A stretch of 64,000 bases of DNA from Undaria pinnatifida. Its lineage: Eukaryota; Sar; Phaeophyceae; Laminariales; Alariaceae. The translations under genes and the position numbers were made by a program. Below the pieces are notes generated by a model that searched no databases, was not told the DNA's origin, and was given only the letters and a program-made list of their open reading frames with translations. Positions 23,738-35,835 of this stretch are shown here, piece by piece. The stretch's first letter is position 1. Each line of letters starts with the position of its first letter. The stretch covers positions 4,635,896 to 4,699,895 of the forward strand of contig JABAKD010000014.1 of the NCBI GenBank assembly GCA_012845835.1, given 5' to 3'.

Positions 23738-26700
23738 CTGATTGTACCAAAAAAGACCAAACGCACACGCGGGTTAGTGGGGTGGGTGGATGGGTGAGTG
23801 GGTGTAACCATCGCATCATGCATGGCTGTAATACGTGGGATCATAGACCCTCGCACCCCTACTATGCCGGCACGGAGCACGTCGGGTTTCCACCGATCAG
23901 GCAGGCATCGTGTGCACCACGCGCGAAGCGCCGTGAGGTGTTCGGCGAGTGGGCTGGGGGGGGGTAATCATTTGTTGCTTGCCTGGGGGGGGTAAACCAT
24001 GTTCTAACTGAAAAATATATATATTCCTACACAAACTCCAAGAAGTTTGTCCCCCGAAACATGAATGCGGTTGTGGGGGGGGGAAACCCGAAAATTAAAA
24101 CAGCCCACGGCAAAGGGAAAACAGCCGTACACGATGGGAGAGACAAGGGTTTTTCCCAAGGCGTCAGACAAAACAAACAAAAGCAAGCAAATCAACCAAC
24201 CAACCAACCAACCAACCAACCAACCAACAAAAACACAAAGGAATATTCTACAAAAAATACGGCATGCACCAGCTGGTATGCACCAACCCTCGACACGCTT
24301 GGCCCCCCGCTTTCTCTCCTCGACGGACACGATTCAACGCTCGTTCTAATGGGGGGACCACAGCAACAATCAGAACCCACGAAAAAAACACAAAAAAATA
24401 ATATATTCTCCTATTTTCACGAGCCACATTCGGTTTGCATTACTGTTGTATGATAGCTTCTCTGTAACAGACGCTTGATGAACAGAGGGTTGGTTTTCTT
24501 TCTTGAAACACACCCTCTGGCTCCTACGATGCGTACAAGGGTCAAACTAATACTGCTACTGTCAATACTCTTTGATACAACAAACAAAACAAGGGATGCA
24601 CGAAACCAGTTGAAAAAAAAGCAGTCCCAAAACGGTCAATATCGCAATAAATATCAATGTAACCATTTGCTACAAGAAAAAAAAAAAAAAAGGAACCTAA
24701 CCTTCAACAGGTTTGGCACCCGGCTTTCTCTCCTCCACCGACACGATGTAACGCTCGTCGAACCTTGGGAAGTCTGTCCGCACTTGCATGCCCTGCCGAA
24801 GCGACCCGGTTTTCTGCGCAAAAAAAGTTGTTGGACGATTTTTCGTTATTGATTTTGGTTTGATATAGGATAAAAATAGTTTAGTTCTTTGTCGTGCGCA
24901 GGTAGTGTTGCTGGTGCGCGGTAAAGTTTGTTAGGTGGGTTTTCTTCAGCTGGCGTTCATTGTCGCGCGCATACATTTAGAGCGTGTTGCGGGCGGGTGT
25001 CGGGGGGCGGGTTGGGGGGTGTACTCAGTTTGTGCATGGCCGGGCGGGTTGGGGGTGGGGGGGGGGGGGCAGCACGATGCGAAGGTTAAGGTTTCCACGG
25101 TATTGAAGGCGGAATGTTAAACAAATCACAACACTACTAACCAATACTACTATGTTGATCGGCACGTCGTTCCCGGGGTTTCCCAGTCCAGTTGGGGCGG
25201 GGCGGGGCGGGGTGGGGCAGCACTCACCCCTCTTGCCGTAGATAGGATAAGGTCTCTCTCCCAGTACGTCACGATCAAGTGCAACCCAAGGCTGCACGCG
25301 AAGTAACTGTAACGAATAACAGGTGGGACACCCGAGGGCGGGGGGGTAATGGGGGAGGGAGAAAAAGAGGGGAGAGATAATGAGGGGGGGGGTAGGACGG
25401 AGTTCGCGAGCACAAGCACAGCAGTCAGTGGCCCAACGAAGAACTGTGATGCTCTGTCCCCCGCAGGAAAGTCGTGGCGAAGCAATCGTTCAAAAAAGGA
25501 AACACTTGCTCTCAACCCAACACTCCGCCGGAGTACCCACGACCAATGCGACGCTAACCGACAACACATCTTCAAACCAAACTCCACCAGCAAGCACACC
25601 AAACCCCGAATTCAACACCCTCACTAGCCCGCCCCCCGCCCCCCCCCCACTTCCCGCCTCCCCTCCCCGTTTTCCCGACACTACTACTAGCAGACCTAAC
25701 ACGCCAACACGCCAACATGCCTATGCATGCGCAAACAACCAACACGAACGCCTCCTTCCCTTCATGCCCCCTCCACCCGCCCCATCCCCCCACCCCCCCC
25801 CTCTGCCCCTTTACACCGGTCAACCAAGTCCCCCACAAAAATGCGCCTGTGTGATCACCAGGAGCAACATACGGCGAGGAGGGGGCGGCTCTCCGGAAAG
25901 GGCTGCGGCCAGAACTGCGCCGTCACGGCGAACACGCAGGCTAGGGCCATGACGGACAGCTTTGCGTTGTTCAGAGTGTGGTCTTCGTCGTAGCCCATCT
26001 CCAGCACCTAAAAACAATGAAAAAAAAAACAAGCATGATTATCTAACAGTATATTTTGAAATTCTACCATCAATGTCACCTGGTATTGAACAGTTACGAT
26101 TATCCAATAACAAGGTAATCGCATGATACAAGTATCGATATTACTACGAGCTGGGCAGGCTGTCAAACTAACATTCCGTGTTCCAGCCCTAAAATTCGAA
26201 CCACTGGGAGCTCAATGTTGCTGAAAAGATTGCTGGAATCGGCCAATCAACGCGCGTATGCACAACCACGTGTCTTTGCTACAGAGCAGGTTCCAGCGTT
26301 TAGAAACTTCACAGCATCATATCGTACTGGATTTAGTGAAGGTGAAACCGTTGTTTTTTTTATATTTTTTGCGGCGCAATTTTCAAATTTGGGTTTGATT
26401 CGCTGTCGCCACATGGTCACACTGGTGCTGCCTCCACACTACATGCCACCAAGTGCGCCAACCAAGCAGCGATGGCTGCGAACCTCTTTACCTATAGTAT
26501 TCGAAGGTACGAGCACCGGGAAGTGGTGCCTGTCGATGCGAACTCTCTGGGTGAAAATTGATAGCTTCTGTTGCATCTTTTGTTGAACGTGAACTTTGTG
26601 TTTTTCCCTACAAGAGTGTACTTGTACATGCCTGAGCATGTCTTGCTACGTACAACATATGAACTCGTACGTACGTACGTAATACGTCGACTTCGCTCTC

Positions 26701-27439
26701 TGAACGCATTTATTTCATGAGTGTGTCTCGCTCGGCAAACACGGTTGCTTTCGAGTGTCTTTTGGTTGGATGTGGTCGGTATTCTGTCTTCAACAAAAGC
26801 AGGAAATATCGGACGAGATCTTCGGCAGATTTGAGCGAAACTGGTGCGTACAGCGATTTGCGTATACACAGCACAATTCACATGTGTTTTTGATGAAATT
26901 TTGACAAGTGGTCCGCAAGACACATATGAAGATAATGCCTGCGGTTCTTTTGCATTTTTTTCTTTGTTTCTCATTTTTTCACGAATAATCCAAATCTCGA
27001 AAATCCTTCATTAGGCATAACTCGGCCAAAAAAAAAAAAAAAGAACCATAGCTATCATGGTCGTATATGTCTGTGGAACAGGTTGTCATTTTTTTGTTGA
27101 AAACGATCATGAATTGGGCTGTGCAGCCTCGGTTGAACACACTCTCCACCCTCTTGGCCGGCCCAGCTCGTATATATTTAGTATGTTCGCGAAGGGCGTA
27201 AATCCAAGTAGAGCAGTATTGAACGAACAATCTAAAAATCATGTCACCTTTTTCAACCGTACGTGACGCGAAAGCTGACAAACAATATTCCGGGCGGGGC
27301 AAGGCGGGGCGGGGGGGGGCGGGGGGGGGTATTGATTTCATGCACAGCCGTAGGGGATTCTCACCGCCTTGATGACGGCGTCATCCATGACCTGTTTCAT
27401 CTTCACCGTGTCCCCCGTCTCCACCGTCTGCGGTACCAT
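23598..27439 (-). CDS. SPCS2: Signal peptidase complex subunit 2 (five exons)
   Basis: SPCS2 (SPC25) is a two-pass ER membrane subunit of the signal peptidase complex that helps it engage the translocon; it is not catalytic. Exons, minus strand: 27439-27365, 26007-25859, 25306-25228, 24813-24702, 23737-23598. All introns are GT-AG, all phases match, and the sum is 555 bp, 184 residues plus stop. N-terminal MKQVMDDAVIKA precedes VLEMGYDEDHTLNNAKL. TM1 spans about residues 42-57. The family's F/P-ES-P turn follows (PFPESRPLLA), with TM2 at about 66-88. The lumenal/cytosolic domain has FPRFDERYIVSVEE and ends WNVGRYFDLEGNFDEWGLG plus a K/R-rich tail. The start is my choice; in-frame codons continue upstream to a possible acceptor at 27451, so another 5' exon may exist. 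Human SPCS2 is about 226 residues, yeast Spc2 178. Confidence 0.85.
23795..23960 (-). mobile_element. Poly(C)-tailed retroposon (SINE-like) fragment
   Basis: On the minus strand: ctcacggcgcttcgcg, gtgaaacccgac-like link, atgcgagggtctatg and gccatgcatgatgcg, then a C/CCA-rich tail that runs to the SPCS2 last-exon acceptor. Same family as 54855, 62640 and 63590. Confidence 0.65.
24190..24232. repeat. (CCAA)n microsatellite
   Basis: About ten CCAA units inside the last SPCS2 intron. Confidence 0.9.
24283..24350 (-). pseudogene. Degraded copy of SPCS2 exon 4 3' half
   Basis: About 68 bp in the last intron, roughly 75-80% identical to 24702-24770. It still codes VSVEERKRGAKRVEG. The donor position reads GGTTGG instead of GGTTAGG. 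A frameshift separates it from the upstream part of the motif. Confidence 0.75.
24702..24813 (-). CDS. SPCS2: SPCS2 exon: post-TM domain
   Basis: Acceptor TGCGCAG, codes KTGSLRQGMQVRTDFPRFDE then RYIVSVEERKPGAKPVE, donor GTTAGG. The family's 'S-L-RFD--Y-L' pattern is met. A decayed copy of its 3' part lies at 24283-24350. Confidence 0.85.
25228..25306 (-). CDS. SPCS2: SPCS2 exon: TM2
   Basis: 79 bp, acceptor CGTTACAG, donor GTGAGT. Codes YFACSLGLHLIVTYWERDLI then LSTARG. Confidence 0.85.
25859..26007 (-). CDS. SPCS2: SPCS2 exon: TM1 and ES-P turn
   Basis: Acceptor TTTTTAG, codes VLEMGYDEDHTLNNAKL, then the hydrophobic SVMALACVFAVTAQFW and PFPESRPLLAVCCS. I use donor GTGATC because it keeps phase with the next exon; an earlier GTATGT six codons upstream is stronger but breaks the frame. 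Confidence 0.85.
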
Positions 27440-27450
27440 CAGCTCCTCCT
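27365..27450 (-). CDS. SPCS2: SPCS2 exon 1 (or 2): N-terminal helix
   Basis: Encodes EEELMVPQTVETGDTVK then MKQVMDDAVIKA and ends at donor GTGAGA. The ATG is 27439-27437. A CAG at 27453-27451 could be a 3' splice site, making this an internal exon. A poly(C)-tailed retroposon end lies in the intron just after the donor (27310-27360). Confidence 0.7.
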
Positions 27451-27904
27451 CTGACACCCCGAAAGACAGCGATGGCGATGAACCGTAACAAAACGGGAAA
27501 ATAACGACATGAACGTACGAACAACGACAACATCAGGAGCCTATATACAAGAACTCTGCGACATCACACGAAGTCAGGTTAAAACAAAAACCAAACAATA
27601 CCGTACAGCAACACTAACGTACCGGGTACACTACTGACGTACTGAGTATCAACGTGCAGGCCACAACACTACTACCGCACTGGGCAGCAGTACCACAGTA
27701 GTAATGGGTATGAAACACACCAACTAGGTCAGACTATTCGCATATTTGGCAAACTGCTCAGCTTACAGCCACCAACATGAGCTGTGGGGAGAAACCACGC
27801 AGGCACGGCCGGGGCCCTCCCCGCCTCCCCGGTGCATTCTCGGCCGACAGGTACGACGGTGGAAAAAGGAGTGCAGAAGGTGCACCCCGGCTCCAGAAAT
27901 TACC

Positions 27905-28185
27905 CCAAAACGCTGGCAGGAGCGCATTCAGGAATGCAGGCCTCTCGGCCGTCACGGGGGGCGAGGAGTATGCTACAGATATTTGTAGTAAATGCCACAG
28001 GAATACAAAATAGGTAGCGTGCGGTCAAGGCCGGCGGGCACGACTGCTGAGGAAGCGGGCGCAATACGCGCAACGTGCAACCCACCGCGCGACAACGGCT
28101 CAAAAACGATGCGAGGAGCGCATTCGCGAATGCAGGCCTCTCGGCCGTGGAGACGAGGCGAGGTGTACAAACAATATGGGGGCGG
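27905..28185. repeat. Direct repeat pair about 197 bp apart
   Basis: ggagcgcattc(a/g)(g/c)gaatgcaggcct then ctcggccgt recurs at about 27920 and 28117. The unit contains an imperfect palindrome gcattcgcgaatgc. Sits just upstream of SPCS2; no gene in it. Confidence 0.7.
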
Positions 28186-29319
28186 CGACAAAAAACGCCT
28201 CATTTTATTAAGGAAGGCTTGAACCGTTATTTTGAAAAAAACTTCGTCTAAACACGTCAGCTGTGAGTTCGACAAATTTAGGGTCGATATTGTCACCAAC
28301 CTTGGGCAACCTTGGGCATGGGCCACTATGTACTGGTAGGACTCAGTGTGAGCACGATTTGTAAATACAAGCTTTGTAGGATCTCCCGAAAAGTTGGCCT
28401 GGCGTTTTCATTGGGAAACTTCCACACTTCGGACAGATCATGATCTAGTAAGAGATCACCTACCAAAATGACAGCAGTAGGTGCACCTGCCGTTCGGAGA
28501 CGTGCAAGATCTGTACATATGTAGAGAGTACAGATCCAACCCTGGAAAATCTTGTTCTCAACAAAGCATGCACAGTTCCCACCCGGGAACATGAGCTGTA
28601 GACCATACCGATCATGCAGATCTTCCCTGAAATACCTAGATCCCTAAGCGAAGATCGTTGATCTGTCCGACGTATGGAAACCTCTTATTCGTGGGTCGAT
28701 ACTGTAAGCTACCAGTACACACGTATTATATGTTTGTGCCAGGTATACGTAGTTCGTACAACAGGTATATAGGGGCAAAGAGCTTCGCGGCCTCCAACGA
28801 CGCGACTTTGGCTACTGATGATGCTGACGCTACCATATCCTACAGAATAGTGGGGGGCGCGCCCGCTCTTATAGAAGTTCGCAAGTAAGAAGTTGACGCT
28901 CCTTTTCTCACGATAAACAAAAAAAATCACCGAAGAAACAGTAGCCTTTAGGGTCGGGCGCCATACATACAAGTAGCATCAAATGCACAAAGAATTCACC
29001 GAAGAAACAGTAGCGTTCAGGGTCGGGTGCCGTACATACAAGTAGCATCAAATGTCACCTGAAATTCCACGTGCCAGGTATTATACACATATAATACAAT
29101 ATAGCCAATAATAACCTGCGGTCAATGGTGGCGACAAGGTAAGCAATTGAGCCTCGGCGCCAAACTGACGCTTCTCGTACAACAGTAGCGGGCGCCTTTC
29201 CATACGAGTCCTCGTGGCTCGTAGCCTCGCAACTCGCAACAAGCACGCTTTCAGCAACCTTTGGTGCTTGAGAGGGAAAGGTCGTTTTGGGGTCCTACGT
29301 ACGACGACACCACAAAGTA

Positions 29320-29535
29320 CTACGTGCGTTATTATCATGGTGCGAGGATGCAACCGACGGCAGTGCAAGCTATGCGCTGCGTGTCTTGCGGGTACACTTG
29401 CATTCTTGGAGTTCAACCGTAAGCGTTGGCGCCACCTACTCTAGCAGCCCGGGTTGCTTGCTGTAATGGCGCTGCAATCGTCGGTTTTGTTCACGTCAGC
29501 TTCTCCGTCTGACGCCCCAAAACGGTCAACAAAAA
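29320..29535. repeat. Dispersed repeat shared with 54095-54300
   Basis: Shares ttatc(a/g)tggtgcgag, ctagcagccc-gggc and gcaatcg(t/g)c(g/a)gttttg(g/t)tc in order with 54095-54300. No coding content seen. Confidence 0.55.
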
Positions 29536-29796
29536 GTGACTATTAATATTAGTATATTGCAGCATCGTTGACACGAATCGGCCGGGGCCGCTGGGATGGG
29601 GAAAGTATCCTGAGCACAGAAGTCAGGAGACGGTCAGTCAAGGGAAAACGTCCGGCGGTCAACGGTGTCAAATCGACCGGCCCACACTAAAACCTAGTAG
29701 TTGCCATCAGTCAAGGCAAATTATCGGAAACTTGTCGTTCGCCAAGGAGTCAAAGTGCCGTCTCCTGGCATATTTGATCCTGAGTGCAACTTTTTT

Positions 29797-29985
29797 TGTT
29801 TTTTTTCTCATTCCATCTATTATCTTAGCACTTTTTCCTTTTCCTTTTATCTCTCCCTATTGGTCGTAACTCAGATCCGGGGTCACTAAGCAGGCACTTC
29901 TCCCCCCTCCCCACTACGGTACGCGCCTTGATATTCTTTGCGAGAAGACGTCAGCCCTTTCTCCCATCGTCGACTCGCATCGAAT
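29797..29985. repeat. Dispersed repeat shared with 48405-48600
   Basis: Shares ctattatctt-gcact, gtaactcagaycc, ggtcactaag-aggc and ccgctacggtac(g/a)c(g/a)cctt in order. A third partial piece follows at 48625-48700. Possibly an LTR fragment. Confidence 0.6.
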
Positions 29986-30939
29986 CTACTCGTCGCTTTT
30001 TGGGGCACTACACGTGGGTGTTTTTCCGAGTGTGTCGAGAGCCCTGCAGCTTGCTGTAACAATCTGCAGCTAGTTGTTGTTGCGTGTTCTTCGCTCCCAG
30101 TTATAATACAAAAGGCATATGGCTTTCATCCATGCGTTTTGCAAGCCCCAACGCCATTGGCCGAGGAACCCCCCTTCGCCCCTCCTCAGCCAATCAGGGG
30201 GCGAGGAGCGCGCGGCGGGAGTTTCCCCTCGGGAATTTCCCCCAGTCCCGCCGCACCGGTTCAGCAAGATCAGTGACTACCATCTCATCATACTCATTAA
30301 TAGAGTGGATGCAGATTCAAATACTAGCTGGATTCAGCGCAACTTGATTCTGGAACAGCACAAACCTACCGCACAACATCAGCGTTCGGCTGCAAGGAAA
30401 GGAAGCAACACACAACACAACAACCGCACCAACACGACATCCGCTTCCAGGTCGCCGACAAAACACCACCCACGTACTGCACGACACGCCCACCCACCGA
30501 CCAAGCCATCCACCGACCAAGCCATCCACCCACCATGCTACAGCAGTACAGCACCAAACGGGTGCGTTGTTTCGTACTCGAACTTCGACAGAGCAGGCCG
30601 TTATACAGCAGAGAGATCAAAATAATGCCGTTGTACCAAATAAAATCATAGATTTACCTCCCACAGGCATGAAAGCACTCACCCATGCACGAAACGACCG
30701 CCACCCACCAACCCAACCAACCGCCCGCCAACCGACCAACCCATCCTACCACCAAACGCTCCGACCAATATATGCTACAGCGGTACAGCAGTACAGCAGG
30801 ACGTACCAGCTGGTACGTACACCAGCAAGCAGAGGCGTTTGGTCCGTACTCACCATTCTGGGTGCGTTACACCTCCGGCGGGGTGCAACAATAACACCCA
30901 TTCTCACCCATCCACCGACTCACAACCCACCCACGAACC

Positions 30940-31172
30940 GGTACGGGTACCTACTGCTGCATGCTGAAGATACACTGCCTGCTGCGATTATAACGCCCAC
31001 GACCAAAACAAAGCACACCCAGTCACCGACCCACAACCCACCCACGAAGCGGTAAGGGTACCTACTGCTGCATGCTGAAGATACGCGTCGCGATTATAAC
31101 GCCCACGACCAAAACGCCCACGACCAAAACGCCCACGACCAAAACGCCCACGACCAAAACGCCCACGACCAA
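30940..31172. repeat. About 110-bp duplication ending in a 15-bp array
   Basis: gggtacctactgctgcatgc recurs at 30946 and 31058. The second copy ends in five units of gcccacgaccaaaac (31100-31172). The surrounding 30480-30930 is CCAAC/CCACC-rich low complexity. Confidence 0.85.
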
Positions 31173-32780
31173 AGCACGCTCGGTGAGGTTTACTACGGCG
31201 TGGTGGTCCGTCTCATTTAGTTCTGCGCCCAGACCATTCTCTGTGGTGTCGAAAAACAGTGAAAAGAACGGCAGCTAGTCCACAACTAATGCTACATACG
31301 ATGTTCAAGCCGCGATCATTTTTACCAGAGTCAGGTTGAAAAGGATGCCACTACGTAGCCATGACGCACCCCAACACGAAGCCCACGCTTCCGTTGACCG
31401 GCAAAGGGCCCACACAGCGGCAGCGCAGACAGGCACCACAGCGACACCACGCCTTTCACACCTACCAGGTACCTCTAGCAGTGCTCCAACGAGTCTGGGA
31501 CGAAATCGGCTAGTTGTTCATACTATACAATGCCACCATGATTGCAACGGTTTCCGTGGACACCATCTACCATGTCCACGACCTTCGCTTAGCGCAACCC
31601 AATAAGAAAAAGGGAAAATGCCGTCGACGCCAATAAGGGTTTGTACTCAAGAACACCGCAGGGAGGTGCGAATCTCCAACGCTGTGCGTACACGCGTTCC
31701 TCTAAGGCAACGGCCGCAGAATGTGGGCGGTGTTGACGATCACCGGACGAGTAGACGTGCTCGGTAGAGACAGAAGAATCTCAGGTTGAGATGGGGACAG
31801 TAGGAAGTGTGAGAGGTGTGCGAGGGTGCACCCTCGCACTCCTCTCGGACGAAAATAAGGGGCAACGAACTGAGGAAGCGTCTGGGAAGACGTCTTGAGG
31901 TTCCTCGGGATGTTGTACCCTTCCTTGTGGCTCGGAGTGTGAGTGAGAACGACATCGCTCCGAGAGACGATCTTTCTAGGAGAACGTGCGGAACGTTCCT
32001 GAAGGTTCTAGAATTTGTGTTCAGACGCAAGTAGGCAGGTTGGGTTCAGAGCATTGCGACCCACAAAAAAAATAAAAAAAATGAGGCGCGCGAAGCGCGC
32101 CGATTTTTGCGCTTGTACTACACTTGGTACGATACAGTACTACGCGCGACACTGCTCGGTCTGATGATGTTGCTGCTGTATGTAACGATGTCTGTGGTAC
32201 GATAAAAGTTGCCAATGAAAAGTTGCCGTGGGTCCAGCACCTAGCCGGTCAAGAGTCGCTGTGGGTCGAAGTCTGTCGCCCGTAGACTACAGACTGCCTC
32301 GTATCAGGTTCGTACCACAGGTGCATTGCACAACAGGGATAACGTAACCTCAAACATGGGGAGGGAGCTGGTGCCCCAGAGCCGATGCGCCGATGATAAT
32401 ACAATCGTCGAGCGGCATCGGCGACCTCCCTACTCTGCGGCACTGCCACATCAACAGTATGGGTGGCCGCAGAAGTGAGCAACGAGCGCCAGGCACTTCT
32501 GCGACCTACGGACGGGCATCGAACACAGGTGGTGTACACGTGTTCCTGGTATATGATACCAGAAGTAGGAAGAGGTCGCGAGCATCCCGCATTTTGCGGC
32601 TAAAAACAAACACCCAAAAAGAAGCGCGCTTTCTCTCTCATGATTGCCGTAGCTCAACACTGCACGCAGGCATGGAGCACTATCCTCACTCACCCATGTC
32701 GAGTTCTTCCAGGTGAGTGAAAGCCTTGAGCGGTTTCCGGTTGTTGCGAGCTGCAAACTTCAGTTGCTGCTGTGCAATGT
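31173..32780. other. No recognisable gene; one long palindrome
   Basis: A 72-residue frame at 31816-32034 (GNELRKRLGRRLEVPRDVVP) looks weakly protein-like without a known family. A 22-bp perfect palindrome sits at 31818-31839. Confidence 0.35.
31811..31846. repeat. Perfect 22-bp palindrome within 36-bp hairpin
   Basis: gtgcgaggg-tgca-ccctcgcac is a perfect inverted repeat at 31818-31839. After one mismatch the outer gagagg and cctctc also pair. Confidence 0.85.
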
Positions 32781-33515
32781 GTGGCAAACTTTTTGTAGGG
32801 TGGGACAGAATTTTTGGGAGTTTACATAGCCGTCGGAGGCGGTAAAAAATGGGTAAAAAGGGGGGGGGACGAAAAAAAGAACGAAGAAAGAGAGAGGAGC
32901 ACGAGGCTAAAGCAAAGCACAGCTAAGCGAGCCTTGCTAACGCGATTGGCGACGGCCGTGATGGAGAAACGAGATGCACGAGGTCAGGCCTCGAATGTAA
33001 TTGGAATGCATACATCCTGCGGGATGTTTGGGTGCTTGGCGGGCGCTCATGACCAAGAGAAGCTGCGGTACTTGGATGCTTTTTTTTGGAGGGCGCCTAC
33101 TTTTAAACCAAGATAATAAGGAGAAGGTACGTACCAGGTACCATGTACGGGTACCAACTGTGATTTAGAGGGGGCGTAGGCAGGCAGGTACATGCCCTCC
33201 TTCCGCGGAGAAGGAAACGTATATAGCAACAAAGATCCAACAAGGCTGTCTCCACTTTTCCTGAAGCCGTCATAGCATCGAACCTGCTTCTTTGGCTTCC
33301 TCTGTTGGGACGAAGCCAGTATGAAATTCGCAAGGCCTAGGGTAAGAGGGTGTTGTTTTAAATTTCAGTACTACAGTGTAGTGTGGTTGAACTGGACTAC
33401 TTGTTGTTGTTGCAAACGCAAGGCTGTTCGCGGTACGAAGCAAACGCGAACGCGTGCTATCATATGTAGGACCGACCCGTGGTGGCGTGGTGTGGTTGTT
33501 CTATTTGCAGGAGCG

Positions 33516-33565
33516 TGCGGTGCGGTGCGGTGCGGTGCGGTGCGGTGCGGTGCGGTGCGGTGCGA
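33516..33565. repeat. (TGCGG)9 array in copy 1
   Basis: Nine TGCGG then TGCGA. Confidence 0.95.
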
Positions 33566-35403
33566 TGATGCAGCTACGGTGCGGTTCGGTGGTACCGCGC
33601 TGCACCTCGTTGCAACTGGAAGCTGCCGCACGCCCGCACCGTAAGAGCGACGCGCACCCTTATTAAAAACGCTGACAAATAAAAGCAAGCGTACAGCAAA
33701 TATAATTTGAAGTCAGATGCGTGCACAGCAGATACCCGCCATCCTTGCATCGTACAAGTACAAAAGTACGTATGTACTTTGGCGTGCCTTCCGACTTGTG
33801 AGCTGGCTTTGCTTGTGCTGCCGGCTAAGTCTCCAGCCACCCCCCCGCCCAACTTAACGCTCCTGCCAGATGATGAACCGGGACGCTGCGGAGGCACACC
33901 CGAAATTCCAGGCGTTGGGTACGAGTGCAGGCGTCGTGAAAGGAATCGAAATGGCCTCGAGTCAAGATGACCTCCCGATCCTGCCCGAGTAACGAACACA
34001 CTCCGTTGTAAGCGTGGCGTAAGAAGGTGGGCTACATTGGTACACATCACAGCAGACGGCAGCAAGCTGTTATAAACAAACTCCTTGCGAAACTACTCTG
34101 ACGTCATGTCGGAGGGTCATGTCGGAGGTACCCAATTCGTAATGTCGTTCATGTGGCCGACCTTTTTCTTCTAACCTGCTGTTGCAGCTGCTGCTGCTGT
34201 TGCTGCTGTTTGGTGTTTATGTGCAGTTTGAGTACAGCGCATACGCTAGTGCTCGCGTACCGCTCCGGTTGCTTGCTTCTGTTAATTTTGTGTTCCGCTT
34301 GATAGGAGTCTCACCGACGGTGACCCCAACACTGTAACAGGAACGTGCGGTGATAATAGTTTTTACTTGGTATAATCATCACCGGGGACGGCGTGGTTCT
34401 GTGGAGTAGTGTTGAGGGGACCCCCGGCGACAAGAGGAAAGCTGCGCGAGGCCTGAATTTCAAGGGAATGCGCCAAAATCCACGGGCAACTTTCACGGGG
34501 TTGATATCGAGGAGATCTGGAACCAATATTATATGGGCGCTTGAGGCGCGACATCAGTTGGTCTCGCGGCCGCGGACGCGTTAGCTCCACTTCGATGGGC
34601 CACTCATAGGGGAAAACTTTGCACCTCCTCCGTCTTGGTAGCCTCGTGCTCTTGCTTAGTGCGGTTGCAGTTGATTTAATTTCGTCAGTATCGATTGCAC
34701 CTCATTCAACCTGCTCTCTTCTCCTGTTGCTTCGTTGCGTGCTCCGTCTTTCCCTTCTCGTTGCTGCTGTGTTTTGTTGTTTACTGCTGCTGCTGCTTCC
34801 TTCCATGCGTACTGCTGTACCTTATTTTCTTTTTTTCGTAGGGCGGGGACCTTGAAGATGGAGAACCCGCTACTAGCGTTGTGACGATTACTGGCTAGCG
34901 TGTCTAGTGTGATCCCTGTGCGCGTTTGCACTATTTTTAAATAGTGGACGGAGAGGTGTTGATTGTGCATCTTGCGTACCATTTAGTTGCAGAACGACAC
35001 ACCCCTGCGTGGTTTTGGTGCTGCTCCATTTCGAACCCTTTGGTTTACCTCCCCCTTGCAGATCGTCGTACACCCTCTCGGCTGGGAGTCGGATGGTGGA
35101 TGGTGCCTGATGGCTCTTCTCAGAAACTTCGAGAGTCAGTCCTTTGAATTTTGTATTTGGGCACAGTACACGTTAAGAAGTACGCATGACTGCGAATACC
35201 GATGTCAGATATATTATAAAAAATGAAAATACACTCCAGCTGTGAGGTCGAAGATTTTGTCGAAACTCATCTTTGCAAGCTGTGTGTGATACTCCGATCG
35301 CGCGTATTACGGGTTGTGTGTCCTCATTAAGGATATAGGTGGGCGACTCCCCTTACAACTACAGTGTAGCTGTCAGGATCGACAGGGTGATGTCAGTCAG
35401 TCT

Positions 35404-35835
35404 GTGCGCGGAAACTATAAAACCCGTTTCTGAGGGGTACAAAATCTGACAGCTGTGGAAGGAAATGTATCCGTTTGTCAAGTGAATCCTGTAAGTCGAA
35501 TAACCGGTGAGGGGAGGGCGGGGTTTTGAAGGACGCGGGGGGCTGGTTTTGATCAAAAGCGAGCCGGGTTGGAGGGGGGGGGACTGGGGGGGAGCGGACG
35601 GGCGGGCAATTTGTGCGTGGAAGCTATAAATCCTTCAAGGGGATAAATCTGACGGTTTTGGAAAACAACAAATGAAAAATGCACCAGTTTATCATAGGGT
35701 TTATCATAGGGGGGGGGGGTTGGGGCGGGGGTGGGGCGGGTGGGGCAGCAATCTGTGCGTGGAAACTATACATTATTTCAAGGGGGTAAATGTGACGGTT
35801 TTGGGAAATAATGCATCATTTTATCATGTATATCC
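35404..35835 (+). repeat. Promoter-like tandem repeats inside copy 1
   Basis: gtgcg(c/t)gga(a/g)(a/g)ctata recurs at about 35403, 35614 and 35754, each followed by tctgacggttttggaaa-like sequence and an atcat(a/g)-rich tail. The first carries actataaaacccg, a TATA-box-like string. Equivalent repeats lie at about 39697, 39905 and 40046 in copy 2. Confidence 0.7.

Noticed and set aside
25380-25952. 190-residue Pro-rich plus-strand ORF
   Set aside because: It is antisense to SPCS2 intron 2 and its TM1 exon and is C-rich low complexity.
28370-28445. Minus-strand WKFPNENARPTFREIL, like the end of a TKL kinase domain
   Set aside because: Only about 20 residues fit. Upstream residues show no kinase motif, and the nearby gatctgtccga-gt-tgga sequence repeats at 28660 in a non-coding context.
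31336-31605. 89-residue His/Ala-rich ORF
   Set aside because: No motif, no splice context, composition like neighbouring CAC-rich repeats.
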